Positions 53,567 through 60,707 of a stretch of 60,707 nucleotides of DNA are shown in pieces. The notes below the pieces were generated by a model, which saw only the letters and a program-made list of their open reading frames with translations, made no database searches and was not told where the DNA came from. A program made the translations under genes and the position numbers. Source of the DNA: Mycobacterium sp. 1245805.9 (GTDB taxonomy: Bacteria > Actinomycetota > Actinomycetes > Mycobacteriales > Mycobacteriaceae); assembly GCF_001672915.1 (NCBI RefSeq), contig NZ_LZKR01000168.1, positions 1 through 60,707 of the forward strand. Direction: 5' to 3'. The stretch's first letter is position 1; every line of letters starts with the position of its first letter.

Positions 53567-54001
53567 GTGAGGTGGAGTTTTGCCCAGATCGGGCTGCTGA
53601 TCATCTGTGTATTGCACGTCATCCAGGCGGTCGTCGGATTCATCATGGAGCCCAGCTTCGCGACGGGGCCGAACGCGCCGACCGTCCAGCTACTCGGGAT
53701 GGACTACAACGGCTGGCACGCCGTCGCCGGCCTGGCCCTGTTCGGCCCGGGCCTGGTGTTCGCGCTGCGCAAGTCGTGGGCCGTGCTGTATCTGATCGTC
53801 GCTGCGATCGCCGGTGCGCTGCCGGGGATTTGGGCCTTCTTCTCGCATCAGGTCGCGCTCGTTTTCACGTTCCCCAACAACACCACCGATGCGGTGGTGC
53901 ACTTGGTGACCGCGGCGGTGATGTTCGGGGTGGCTGCCGTGCAGATCCGGCTGGACGGAGGATTGCGCAACTCGCTCGCCGACCTGCGAAAGGCGCGGTA
54001 G
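53567..54001 (+). CDS. DUF4383-like four-helix membrane protein
   Basis: A 144-residue membrane protein with four helices (about 7-28, 50-68, 70-95, 108-126). The pattern MDYNGWHAVAGLALFGPGL and NTTDAVVHLVTAAVMFG is like the DUF4383 family common in mycobacteria. A strong AAGGAGG lies seven bases before the GTG start. An operator-like dyad sits over its likely promoter. Function unknown; such proteins are often stress-induced. Confidence 0.8.
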   Translation: MRWSFAQIGLLIICVLHVIQAVVGFIMEPSFATGPNAPTVQLLGMDYNGWHAVAGLALFGPGLVFALRKSWAVLYLIVAAIAGALPGIWAFFSHQVALVFTFPNNTTDAVVHLVTAAVMFGVAAVQIRLDGGLRNSLADLRKAR

Positions 54002-54083
54002 CACCAAGGATTTCTTTAGGATCCGCCAAGCGGCGCGTCCGATGGTGAGGTCGTCCACCAAAAACGACTCACGAGGTTCCACG

Positions 54084-54464
54084 ATGACCCGCCACCGCAT
54101 CTACGCCCTGATCGCCTTAACCGCCGCCGCCTTCTTCGGCGCTGCGTTCATGTCGTCGCCCACCGCACAAGCCGCGGCCGTCGACCACTACGCCGTCATC
54201 GCCTACTCCCCCGTCACCGGCTGGACGGGCTGGGCCAACAATGCAAGCACGATGGAGGAGGCCACCCACGTCGCGCTGGGTAACTGCCAGCGGCACGGCG
54301 CCGGCTGCACCGTCGCGGGGTGGGCCCGAAACGGTTGCACCGCTTTGGCTCTCGGAGCCGGCCGGTGGGGCGCCGACTGGGGCACGACCCCGTCGGTCGC
54401 TCAGCGCAGCGCGCTGGCCAAGGTCTCGTCGGGCCGCATCGTCGAGACTCACTGCACCGGGTAG
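54084..54464 (+). CDS. Secreted DUF4189 protein
   Basis: A 126-residue exported protein with a signal peptide ending PTAQAAAVD. The mature part follows DUF4189: HYAVIAYSPVTGWTGWANN, EEATHVALGNCQRHGAGC, GCTALALGAGRWG and a final HCTG, four cysteines giving two likely disulfides. Function unknown. It follows the DUF4383-like gene by 82 bases and converges with the methyltransferase, stops three bases apart. Confidence 0.88.
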   Translation: MTRHRIYALIALTAAAFFGAAFMSSPTAQAAAVDHYAVIAYSPVTGWTGWANNASTMEEATHVALGNCQRHGAGCTVAGWARNGCTALALGAGRWGADWGTTPSVAQRSALAKVSSGRIVETHCTG

Positions 54465-54467
54465 TGC

Positions 54468-55214
54468 CTACCCGCGTTCGGCGCACACCCACTGGATCGA
54501 ACCGAAGTTTTTGGTTCGCACGCCGCCCAACCCGTGATCCCGCAGGGTGTTGCCGACCTCGTCCACGTCGAACACGTAGGGATCGAGGCTTGGCAGCCTG
54601 CGCCAAAATCGGGCGGCGTGACGAATGATGGGTACCACTACGGCCAGCCGTCCGCCCGGTCGCAGCACTCGCGCCATCTCCGCCAGTGCCGCCGCGGGGT
54701 CCGGCATGAATTGCAGGACGCCGACCGAGACGACGGCGTCGACCGTTTCGTCGCGCAGCGGAAGCTGCTGGGCGTTTGCGCGCAGGAACCCGATCTGCGC
54801 ACCCGATTCGACGCGTACCGCGCGTGCCAACATCGCCGCGGAGCGATCGATGCCCAACACCAGTCCGTCCGTGCCCGCGGCGCGCGCGAGTGACGCCGTC
54901 AGGCTGGCGGGCCCGCAGCCGACATCCAGCATGATTCCGCCCCGCGGGAAGTTCGCCCACTCGACCGGGGACTGAAACGCGGTGAGCAGCTTGCGCAGCA
55001 CGGCCTGGATGTGGTCGTAAATCATCGCCACAATCGACGAAGCCCACACCGCCTGCATCACCCCGGTGCTCTTCGGCACTGAGGAATCGTCAACCGCCCC
55101 GGCGCCCAGCAGATCGAGGTAGCCCTTGGCGACGTCGGGTTCAGTTGGCGGGTCGGCGAGCAACTCCAGCGCCCTGCGCAACGCGGGCGACGACGTCGAA
55201 TTCAAATCAGTCAC
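54468..55214 (-). CDS. Class I SAM-dependent methyltransferase
   Basis: A 248-residue methyltransferase of the Methyltransf_11 type. It has SAM motif I LDVGCGPASLTASLA near residue 97, GIDRS (motif II), VSVGVLQFMPDP (motif IV) and the ARVLRPGGRLAVV post-motif. The N-terminal 90 residues are a helical substrate lid. GTG 55214 follows GGAGGA. Being divergent from the acyl-AMP ligase, it could tailor the lipopeptide, but it may equally be unrelated. Confidence 0.88.
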   Translation of the reverse strand: MTDLNSTSSPALRRALELLADPPTEPDVAKGYLDLLGAGAVDDSSVPKSTGVMQAVWASSIVAMIYDHIQAVLRKLLTAFQSPVEWANFPRGGIMLDVGCGPASLTASLARAAGTDGLVLGIDRSAAMLARAVRVESGAQIGFLRANAQQLPLRDETVDAVVSVGVLQFMPDPAAALAEMARVLRPGGRLAVVVPIIRHAARFWRRLPSLDPYVFDVDEVGNTLRDHGLGGVRTKNFGSIQWVCAERG

Positions 55215-55727
55215 ATGGATTCCTCCAAGCGATTGCAATCCCCCAACTGTTACCGCAGCCTACGCGCCGCCACCTAATTGCTCGACTGTCTAATTCCTCG
55301 GCGCTCCAACGTTAGCCGCGATTCGAACCGGATGGGCCGTCGTTACGTGCCTACTCGAGGACACCTCGCGCCCGACAGGTTCGCGACGCGAGCGATAGGA
55401 GCGTGCGGGCGCCGACAATGCGCCCGAAATACATCTGAAAATGGTGGTTCCGCAACGCCGCCCGAGCCGGTAACCTGAATTCACTGATGCGAGTGTTCCA
55501 GACAGGGGGGACTTATCGTGTCTGCATCAAACCGCGGGGAAACGACGCGCTGCGCAAGCATTTTGCTGCGAACTGATCCATGGCGATTTCATCCCTGCAG
55601 AGATATGGATCCCCCTCCCTCTATGTCGGTGCACCGGTTCGCATCTGACTAGGTCATAGGGCATGGTTTCGCGGTCGCGAAGGTCACGCGCCGCCCCCAA
55701 CAGACACCCCGGAGTGTCGGCCCGGCC
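55215..55727. other. Intergenic region, about 510 bases, with a possible 44-codon frame
   Basis: This gap separates the methyltransferase from the acyl-AMP ligase. One candidate small frame runs 55518-55652 (GTG start after AGGGGGG; begins MSASNRGETTRCAS), with no recognisable product; it could be a leader peptide. No tRNA or operator stood out. The promoter of the lipopeptide genes must lie here. Confidence 0.4.
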
Positions 55728-55742
55728 ATGCGAGGTGTGGGA

Positions 55743-57284
55743 ATGAAATCCCGGACTGCAGAACGGACATCGGCCGCAGATACCTCCGTCGGTTCGATAT
55801 GGCTCGACCTCTGCGAGCGGATCGAAGGCCGGTCGACGGCGGCGCCGATCATTCGTCCCCGCTCGACGCTCGACGCGAGAGAGATCGTCGCCACCGGTCG
55901 AGCGAAATCAGCAACCGCTCCCGAGCTGACGGGAACCGTCGTACCGATCCTGGCCGAGCAGCCGGAGGACGTGCTAACCGGGCTCTTTGCCGTGGCACTC
56001 GCCGGTGGAGTTCCTTTGGTGCTGCCAGCACCCAGGCCTTATGAGTCCCCAATATCGGTGCGACAACGCATTATTGACGCTGCCGAAAAGGTAGACGCGC
56101 AGTTCGCCTACCTGCGCGGGACGTGGCATGAGCTAGCAGAGCAGTCCGCACGCGACGCCGCTCACGAGAAAACTGCCTTCTTGCAGTTCAGTTCAGGCAG
56201 CGTCGGCAGCCCTCGCCCGCTACGGATTTCCCATCGCGCCATCTATGCCCAATTGGGAATACTGGCGGCTGCCTCGGCGGCCGAGCCTGATGACGTAGTG
56301 GGATCATGGCTGCCGCTGTCGCACGACATGGGTCTAATAAGCACGTTGCAGGCCTTACGGCTCGGCTGCCCGCTCGTGTTATGGAGCCCCGAAGAGTTCC
56401 TGACAGCGCCGGCTCAATGGGTCGAACATATGGCAGCTCACCGCGTGAGGTTCTGGCCCGTCATCCCCGCCGGAATGCACATCGCAACCAAAGCACTGGC
56501 AGCGCGCGGGCACAGCCTCGATGCGTTGCGCGCAGTGTTGGTCGGCGCGGATGTCGTACGTCCCAGCGTGTTGGCGGCCTTCGAGTCGGTTGCCGGATGC
56601 GGCCAAGGCGTGGTGCGGCCGTGTTACGGCCTGGCCGACGCGACACTGATGGTCACCTGCACCCCGGGAGATCGGCACTGGCGCACCGTCAGGCCTCCCG
56701 ACATTTCTGAGCGGAATGGGCGCCCCACCGAATTGATGTCCGTCGGGCCGCCCGTCGGAAATACCGAAGTGTGGATCGAGGTCGGGGGAAAACCGTTGGG
56801 CGAGCACGTTATCGGTGATGTAGTCGTGCGGTCACCGTCTCGCTGCTCGGGCCCTTTCGGGAGCGACCCAATTCCCTCGTCGGCCCCGGTGCGCACCGGG
56901 GACCTCGGATTTATCGCCGACGGTGAACTCGTCTTCACGGGCAGGGCGGCCGAAATCGTGCGCGTCGCGGGCGAGGATTACCTGCCCACCGAGGTGGAGG
57001 ACTTCGTGGTGCGAGGCGGATTCGGCAAGACGGGGCGCGTCGCGGTGGTCGGTGTCGAATCCGACGCCGCCACCCAAATGGTCGCGGTGATCGAAAACGA
57101 CTTGGCTGTCGGCGACGGCGCGGCGGCAGCCGTCGTTCGTCGCGAGCTGTTGCGAGCTGCCAGAGAAGCGGGTCTGCCCTTGACGGGTGTCAGATTCGTC
57201 CCACAGAACGGGCTAAGCAAAACAACCAGCGGCAAATTGCGCAGGCGTCGAATTGCCGCCGATCTTCAGGGGGCGAGCGTATGA
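55743..57284 (+). CDS. MbtM-like fatty acyl-AMP ligase
   Basis: A 513-residue adenylating enzyme. It has the P-loop FLQFSSGSVGSPRPL near residue 145, WLPLSHDMGLISTL (FAAL/FadD family), RPCYGLADATLMVT, RTGDLGFIADGELVFTGRAAE and the C-terminal lysine in SKTTSGKLRRRR. Overall it most resembles MbtM/FadD33-type ligases, which load a fatty acyl-AMP onto an ACP rather than CoA. ATG 55743 was preferred to 55728 because GAGGTG sits five bases upstream. The stop overlaps the ACP start by four bases, so it should load that ACP. Confidence 0.85.
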   Translation: MKSRTAERTSAADTSVGSIWLDLCERIEGRSTAAPIIRPRSTLDAREIVATGRAKSATAPELTGTVVPILAEQPEDVLTGLFAVALAGGVPLVLPAPRPYESPISVRQRIIDAAEKVDAQFAYLRGTWHELAEQSARDAAHEKTAFLQFSSGSVGSPRPLRISHRAIYAQLGILAAASAAEPDDVVGSWLPLSHDMGLISTLQALRLGCPLVLWSPEEFLTAPAQWVEHMAAHRVRFWPVIPAGMHIATKALAARGHSLDALRAVLVGADVVRPSVLAAFESVAGCGQGVVRPCYGLADATLMVTCTPGDRHWRTVRPPDISERNGRPTELMSVGPPVGNTEVWIEVGGKPLGEHVIGDVVVRSPSRCSGPFGSDPIPSSAPVRTGDLGFIADGELVFTGRAAEIVRVAGEDYLPTEVEDFVVRGGFGKTGRVAVVGVESDAATQMVAVIENDLAVGDGAAAAVVRRELLRAAREAGLPLTGVRFVPQNGLSKTTSGKLRRRRIAADLQGASV

Positions 57285-57673
57285 GCCACTTTGCCAACAC
57301 ATCACGCGACGAGGAACTCGAGATCCGTACGGATAATGCCGCTCCGAAGGCCATGCCTTCTCACAACGGGGCTACCGTGCGGAGCAAGCCATTGACCCAC
57401 GAGCGCGTCGTGGCTGTGATCATCCGCGCCGTACGCGCCATCCACACATCTTTTTCGGGCCTTGAACTCAACGGCGACACCAACCTTGCCTTGGACCTGG
57501 GCCTGGAGTCGGCGTCCAGGGTCGAGCTCCTGTTAGAAGTCGAACGCGCCCTCGACATCGCCCTGGATGTTGGGACCGTGGCCGTGTTCTCGGAACTCAC
57601 GATCGCGGAACTCGCCGACCTCATCCTGCCAAAGCTCCAGGACGACGGCGTGTACCGATTACCGATTACCTAA
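57281..57673 (+). CDS. Acyl carrier protein, MbtL-like
   Basis: A 130-residue carrier protein. An extra 35-residue N-terminus precedes a carrier domain with the phosphopantetheine serine in LDLGLESASRVELL near residue 80, then a helix with FSELTIAELADLIL. It overlaps the acyl-AMP ligase by four bases and lies 105 bases before the NRPS gene, so it most likely accepts the acyl chain and hands it to the NRPS condensation domain. Confidence 0.9.
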   Translation: MSHFANTSRDEELEIRTDNAAPKAMPSHNGATVRSKPLTHERVVAVIIRAVRAIHTSFSGLELNGDTNLALDLGLESASRVELLLEVERALDIALDVGTVAVFSELTIAELADLILPKLQDDGVYRLPIT

Positions 57674-57778
57674 GCCAAAAATCCCCGGTGGTGGCGGCAT
57701 TTCTGGTCACCCGGTAACGCATCACAACATTCAGAGCCGGCTTGGCGATGCCAGCGTCTGGCTGCAGGGGAGGTAGGG

Positions 57779-60707
57779 ATGTCGGACCGTCGCATTGACG
57801 TCTCATCCGCGCAGGAGGCTCTATGGTTTGCGCAACGATTAGTTCCGCATTTGCCCAACAATATTTCTTGTCATCTCGACATAGACGGTCCAATAGACCA
57901 CCCCACGATGGCCGCCGCATTGCGGCAGGTATGCGGGGAGGCCGAGACTCTGCGTGCGGCATTTGCCGAAGACGACCGTGGCCCGTATCAAACCGTATGC
58001 GACCCGGAAACCTGGGCACCGGATTTCTTCGACGTCAGTGATACCGATGACCCAGAATCCGTTGGCCGAAGCATAATTTCGGACATAACCCGCCGGGCCT
58101 TCGACTTGAGACGCGGCATCTCGTGCCGGGCGGGCCTGATCAAGCGCGCGGACCGCCGATACTCCCTCTTTGTCGTCGTTCACCATATTGTTTGCGATGG
58201 GTTCGGGCTGCTGGTTTCCGTCCGTCGCATAGCAGAGGTCTACACGGCTTTGAAGCTGGGCCTGCGCCCTTCCCGATCCAAGTTTTGCGGTCCAGAGGCG
58301 ATTGTCGGCGAGGACCGGAGCTATCGACGCTCTGACAGCTTTGTTTCCGATCAGCAATTTTGGGCCGACTACACAGGCAGGTGGCCCGAGCCGGTGGCCA
58401 TCGCCGATCGCCCGGCACTGCCGCAACCGGCGACCTTGCACGAACACGTGGCCCTTGTGGGGGACGACGCGGCCCGTTTGAAAGCGGCGGCGGCGCGCGC
58501 CGGCCTGTCGTTACCTCGTTTTTTGACCGCGGCGCTGTGCGGGTGCTTCAGCCGGGTCTCATCGGCGTCAGAGTTCTCGATTCGATTGGCGGTCGCCAAC
58601 AGGCTGGGCGTCGGGTGGAGCACTCCATGCATGCTTTCGAACGTCGCGCCGGTGCGGGTGAACGTCGCGCCGCGCACCAGGTTTGCCGATTTTGCGACAT
58701 CGCTCCATCAGGAGATCAGCACGGTGCTGATGCACGCCCGCTATCAGATTGCCGACATCCAGCGCGACATCGGGCTGCTCAAAAACCAAAAGAACCGGCT
58801 GGGGCCCATCATCAACATCCTGCCGTATTTCGGAAATCTGGACTTTGCGGGAAGCCCCGCCGTGTTTCGGGGCGCCTCTTTCGGGGCCTGCGATGATCTC
58901 TTGATCTCCGCCTACTACGACGCCCGTCAGGGCGACGACGGGGAGCCCGCTCATATCCACATCCAAATCGACGCAAATGGGATGCTGTACGCGCACCGGG
59001 ATCTCGTCCGCTTCACCGGGCACCTGACGTCTTTCTTGCGCACCGTTACCGCCGATCCGGAGCGGCGGATCGATCTGGTCGAGGTCATCGATCCGGTCGA
59101 ACGTCAGCGGGTGCTGATCGACTGGAACGATACGGCCACACCGATACCGCAGGGCAGCGTCCCGGAGCTGTTCGCCGCGCAAGCCGCCCGCACACCCGAG
59201 GCCGTCGCGGTCGAAGACGGCGACGAAACCCTGACCTACCGCCAACTCGACACCCGTGCAACCCATCTCGCCGCCCGGCTGGCGCCTTACGGGGCGGCAC
59301 CGGAAACCATCGTCGCCGTCGCCCTGCCCCGATCCGCCCGACTGGCCACCGCGCTGCTGGCGATTTCCAAAACCGGAGCCGCCTACCTGCCCGTCGACCC
59401 GAATTACCCCAGCGAGCGCACCACCTACTTGCTCACCGACGCCGCCCCGCGACTCCTGATCACCGACACCGCCACCGCAAAAACACTGCCCGACACCGCA
59501 ATCCCCCAACTCATCCTCGACACCACCGATGCGGGCGCTGTAGCCACTGCGCCGCACCACATCGATCCGCCACGGCCCGACAACCTCGCCTACATCATGT
59601 ACACCTCCGGATCCACCGGCCGCCCCAAAGCCGTCGCCATCACCCACCGCAACCTGGCGGCATTGTTCGTGGGCCTCAAGCGCTGCTGCGGTTTCACCGA
59701 TCGGGACGTGTGGGCGTGGTGTCATTCACCGGCGTTCGATGTCTCGGTGTGGGAATTATGGGGAGCGCTCTTACACGGTGCACGGGTTGTGCCGGTGCCA
59801 TGGGACACGGTGCGATCGCCGGTCGACATGTGGCAGCTACTGCTTCGCAGGCGGGTCACCGTCCTCAGCCAGACCCCCTCGGCGTTTTATGAGTTGATGC
59901 GTGCGGAGCGCGAATGCCCCATCAGCGCACCCGTTTCCGCGCTGCGCATGGTGGTGTTCGCCGGGGAGGCGTTGGATACATCCCGGCTGCGGGGCTGGTA
60001 TCCGGGTGAGCGCGCGCACGCGCCGGCCTTGATAAACATGTACGGCACCACCGAAACCACCGTGCATCTCACGCATTTGGAGCTGACCGGCGGGCACGCC
60101 GGACACAACCCGTCGCCGATTGGTGTGCCGTTGGGCAATATGCGGGTGTTTGTGCTCGATGCGGGGTTGTGTCCGGTGCCGGTCGGGGTGCTCGGTGAAT
60201 TGTATGTCGCCGGCGCCGGAGTGGGCCGCGGATACCGGGGCCGGGCGGCGTTGACCGCGACACGATTCGTGGCCTGTCCCTTCGGGCCGCCCGGCACCCG
60301 CATGTACCGCACCGGCGACATCGGACGATGGAACCCCGACGGCACCCTCGAATACATCGGACGCGCCGACCAACAAGTCAAAATCCGCGGATTCCGCGTC
60401 GAGCCAGGCGAAATCGAAGCCACACTCACCACCCACCCCCACGTCGCCCACGCCGTCATCACCACCCACACCAACACCACCGGCGACACCCAACTCGTCG
60501 GCTACATCGTCGCCAAACCCGACACCCCCACCGACGCCGAGCTGCCCGCCGAACTACGCCGCTACACCGCCGCACGACTACCCGAATTCATGGTCCCCGC
60601 CACCATCATGACCCTCGACGCCCTCCCCCTGACCATCCGCGCACGACGAAGGGGCCTTCGGGTTGGATGGCCAAGATCTGCTCGAGATAGTCATTCACCA
60701 TCGCGGG
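57779..60707 (+). CDS. NRPS: condensation and adenylation domains (3' part missing)
   Basis: An open frame of 976 codons from ATG 57779 (GGGGAGGTAGGG upstream) to the edge. Residues about 5-440 are a condensation domain with the active VVHHIVCDGFG near 135. Residues about 455-950 are an adenylation domain: TSGSTGRPKAVAITH (A3), FDVSVWELWGALLHGA (A4), NMYGTTETTVHLT (A5), YRTGDIGRW (A7), KIRGFRVEPGEIEA (A8). The pocket residues I extract are D-V-W-S-V-A-M-V-H, closest to threonine-type codes, so Thr or a similar residue is a guess. The C domain would join the fatty acyl group from the upstream ACP to this amino acid. From about 60634 the frame becomes meaningless; see the reverse-strand fragment. 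Confidence 0.92.
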   Translation, partial: MSDRRIDVSSAQEALWFAQRLVPHLPNNISCHLDIDGPIDHPTMAAALRQVCGEAETLRAAFAEDDRGPYQTVCDPETWAPDFFDVSDTDDPESVGRSIISDITRRAFDLRRGISCRAGLIKRADRRYSLFVVVHHIVCDGFGLLVSVRRIAEVYTALKLGLRPSRSKFCGPEAIVGEDRSYRRSDSFVSDQQFWADYTGRWPEPVAIADRPALPQPATLHEHVALVGDDAARLKAAAARAGLSLPRFLTAALCGCFSRVSSASEFSIRLAVANRLGVGWSTPCMLSNVAPVRVNVAPRTRFADFATSLHQEISTVLMHARYQIADIQRDIGLLKNQKNRLGPIINILPYFGNLDFAGSPAVFRGASFGACDDLLISAYYDARQGDDGEPAHIHIQIDANGMLYAHRDLVRFTGHLTSFLRTVTADPERRIDLVEVIDPVERQRVLIDWNDTATPIPQGSVPELFAAQAARTPEAVAVEDGDETLTYRQLDTRATHLAARLAPYGAAPETIVAVALPRSARLATALLAISKTGAAYLPVDPNYPSERTTYLLTDAAPRLLITDTATAKTLPDTAIPQLILDTTDAGAVATAPHHIDPPRPDNLAYIMYTSGSTGRPKAVAITHRNLAALFVGLKRCCGFTDRDVWAWCHSPAFDVSVWELWGALLHGARVVPVPWDTVRSPVDMWQLLLRRRVTVLSQTPSAFYELMRAERECPISAPVSALRMVVFAGEALDTSRLRGWYPGERAHAPALINMYGTTETTVHLTHLELTGGHAGHNPSPIGVPLGNMRVFVLDAGLCPVPVGVLGELYVAGAGVGRGYRGRAALTATRFVACPFGPPGTRMYRTGDIGRWNPDGTLEYIGRADQQVKIRGFRVEPGEIEATLTTHPHVAHAVITTHTNTTGDTQLVGYIVAKPDTPTDAELPAELRRYTAARLPEFMVPATIMTLDALPLTIRARRRGLRVGWPRSARDSHSPSR
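60630..60707 (-). other. Reverse-strand thioesterase-like fragment at the window end
   Basis: On the minus strand the last 75 or so bases read YLEQILAIQPEGPFVVRGWS, the region of an NRPS thioesterase just before its GxSxGG serine motif (normally GWSxGG). After GWS the frame degenerates to a stop, exactly where the plus-strand adenylation domain ends. The two coding pieces are thus joined head to head, sharing only a few bases (TGACC). Confidence 0.65.

Noticed and set aside
55278..55478. A 66-codon frame in the gap before the lipopeptide genes
   Set aside because: No ribosome site and no protein-like composition.
1..60707. Mobile elements or phage attachment sites
   Set aside because: I saw no transposase, integrase, flanking inverted repeats or tRNA in the window.

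Overview
The window looks like part of the chromosome of a slow-growing, non-tuberculous mycobacterium. It is GC-rich throughout and carries a PE-family protein, MmpS/MmpL transporters, a PknE orthologue with its DsbA-like sensor, tandem DUF732 secreted proteins, GabD2 and a SubI-CysTWA sulfate importer. A type III glutamine synthetase and an N-acetylglutaminylglutamine (NAGGN) osmolyte operon argue against M. tuberculosis itself. I see no rRNA, tRNA, CRISPR array, insertion sequence or phage gene. The window begins just inside one gene and stops inside an NRPS gene.

Layout. 0-14 kb: an envelope-sensing and metal/redox block. It has an ArsR/phosphatase-fold fusion, an MmcO-like multicopper oxidase, three PknF-type kinases with a duplicated eight-cysteine extracellular sensor, PknE, and a Met-rich membrane protein behind a RicR-type copper operator. 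A short divergent run (permease, flavin reductase, RibD-like reductase, SRPBCC protein) lies inside it. 14-25 kb: type III glutamine synthetase, a DUF2293 protein, an MFS transporter beside the two NAGGN enzymes, then a CdsA-like protein facing a PlsC/CDP-alcohol transferase pair. 25-32 kb: two DUF732 proteins, the sulfate ABC importer and an Fe-S reductase-like protein. 32-39 kb: an MmpL protein, small membrane proteins, a lactate-permease homologue, a secreted LAS-type protein and a PE protein with a 22-residue repeat. 39-46 kb: a partner-switching phosphatase/anti-anti-sigma pair with a 3-hydroxybutyrate dehydrogenase-like SDR, then a TetR-controlled isochorismatase/aldo-keto reductase/PPOX operon with two related operators. 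46-55 kb: MmpS-MmpL, a bicovalent-flavin oxidase, GabD2, small membrane and secreted proteins and a methyltransferase. 55.7-60.7 kb: the start of a lipopeptide cluster, with an MbtM-like acyl-AMP ligase, an acyl carrier protein and an NRPS with condensation and adenylation domains.

How genes work together. Many same-strand neighbours overlap by 1 or 4 bases at stop/start (ArsR fusion-oxidase, asnO-ngg, PlsC-CDP-OH, cysTWA-subI, SpoIIE-STAS, AKR-PPOX, mmpS-mmpL, ligase-ACP), so these are probably translationally coupled operons. Several repressor sites sit on or beside TANNNT -10 hexamers, and three of those genes look leaderless (-10 seven bases from the start codon): the ArsR fusion, tetR and the Fe-S protein.

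The two parts I find most interesting are the kinase/copper/disulfide block at 0-14 kb and the lipopeptide cluster at the right end. In the latter, base composition suggests the substrate-binding part of the adenylation domain has a different history from its flanks. The last ~75 bases read as a thioesterase fragment on the opposite strand, which points to an assembly join or an inversion. All functions here are inferred from sequence reading alone; no search or computation was run.
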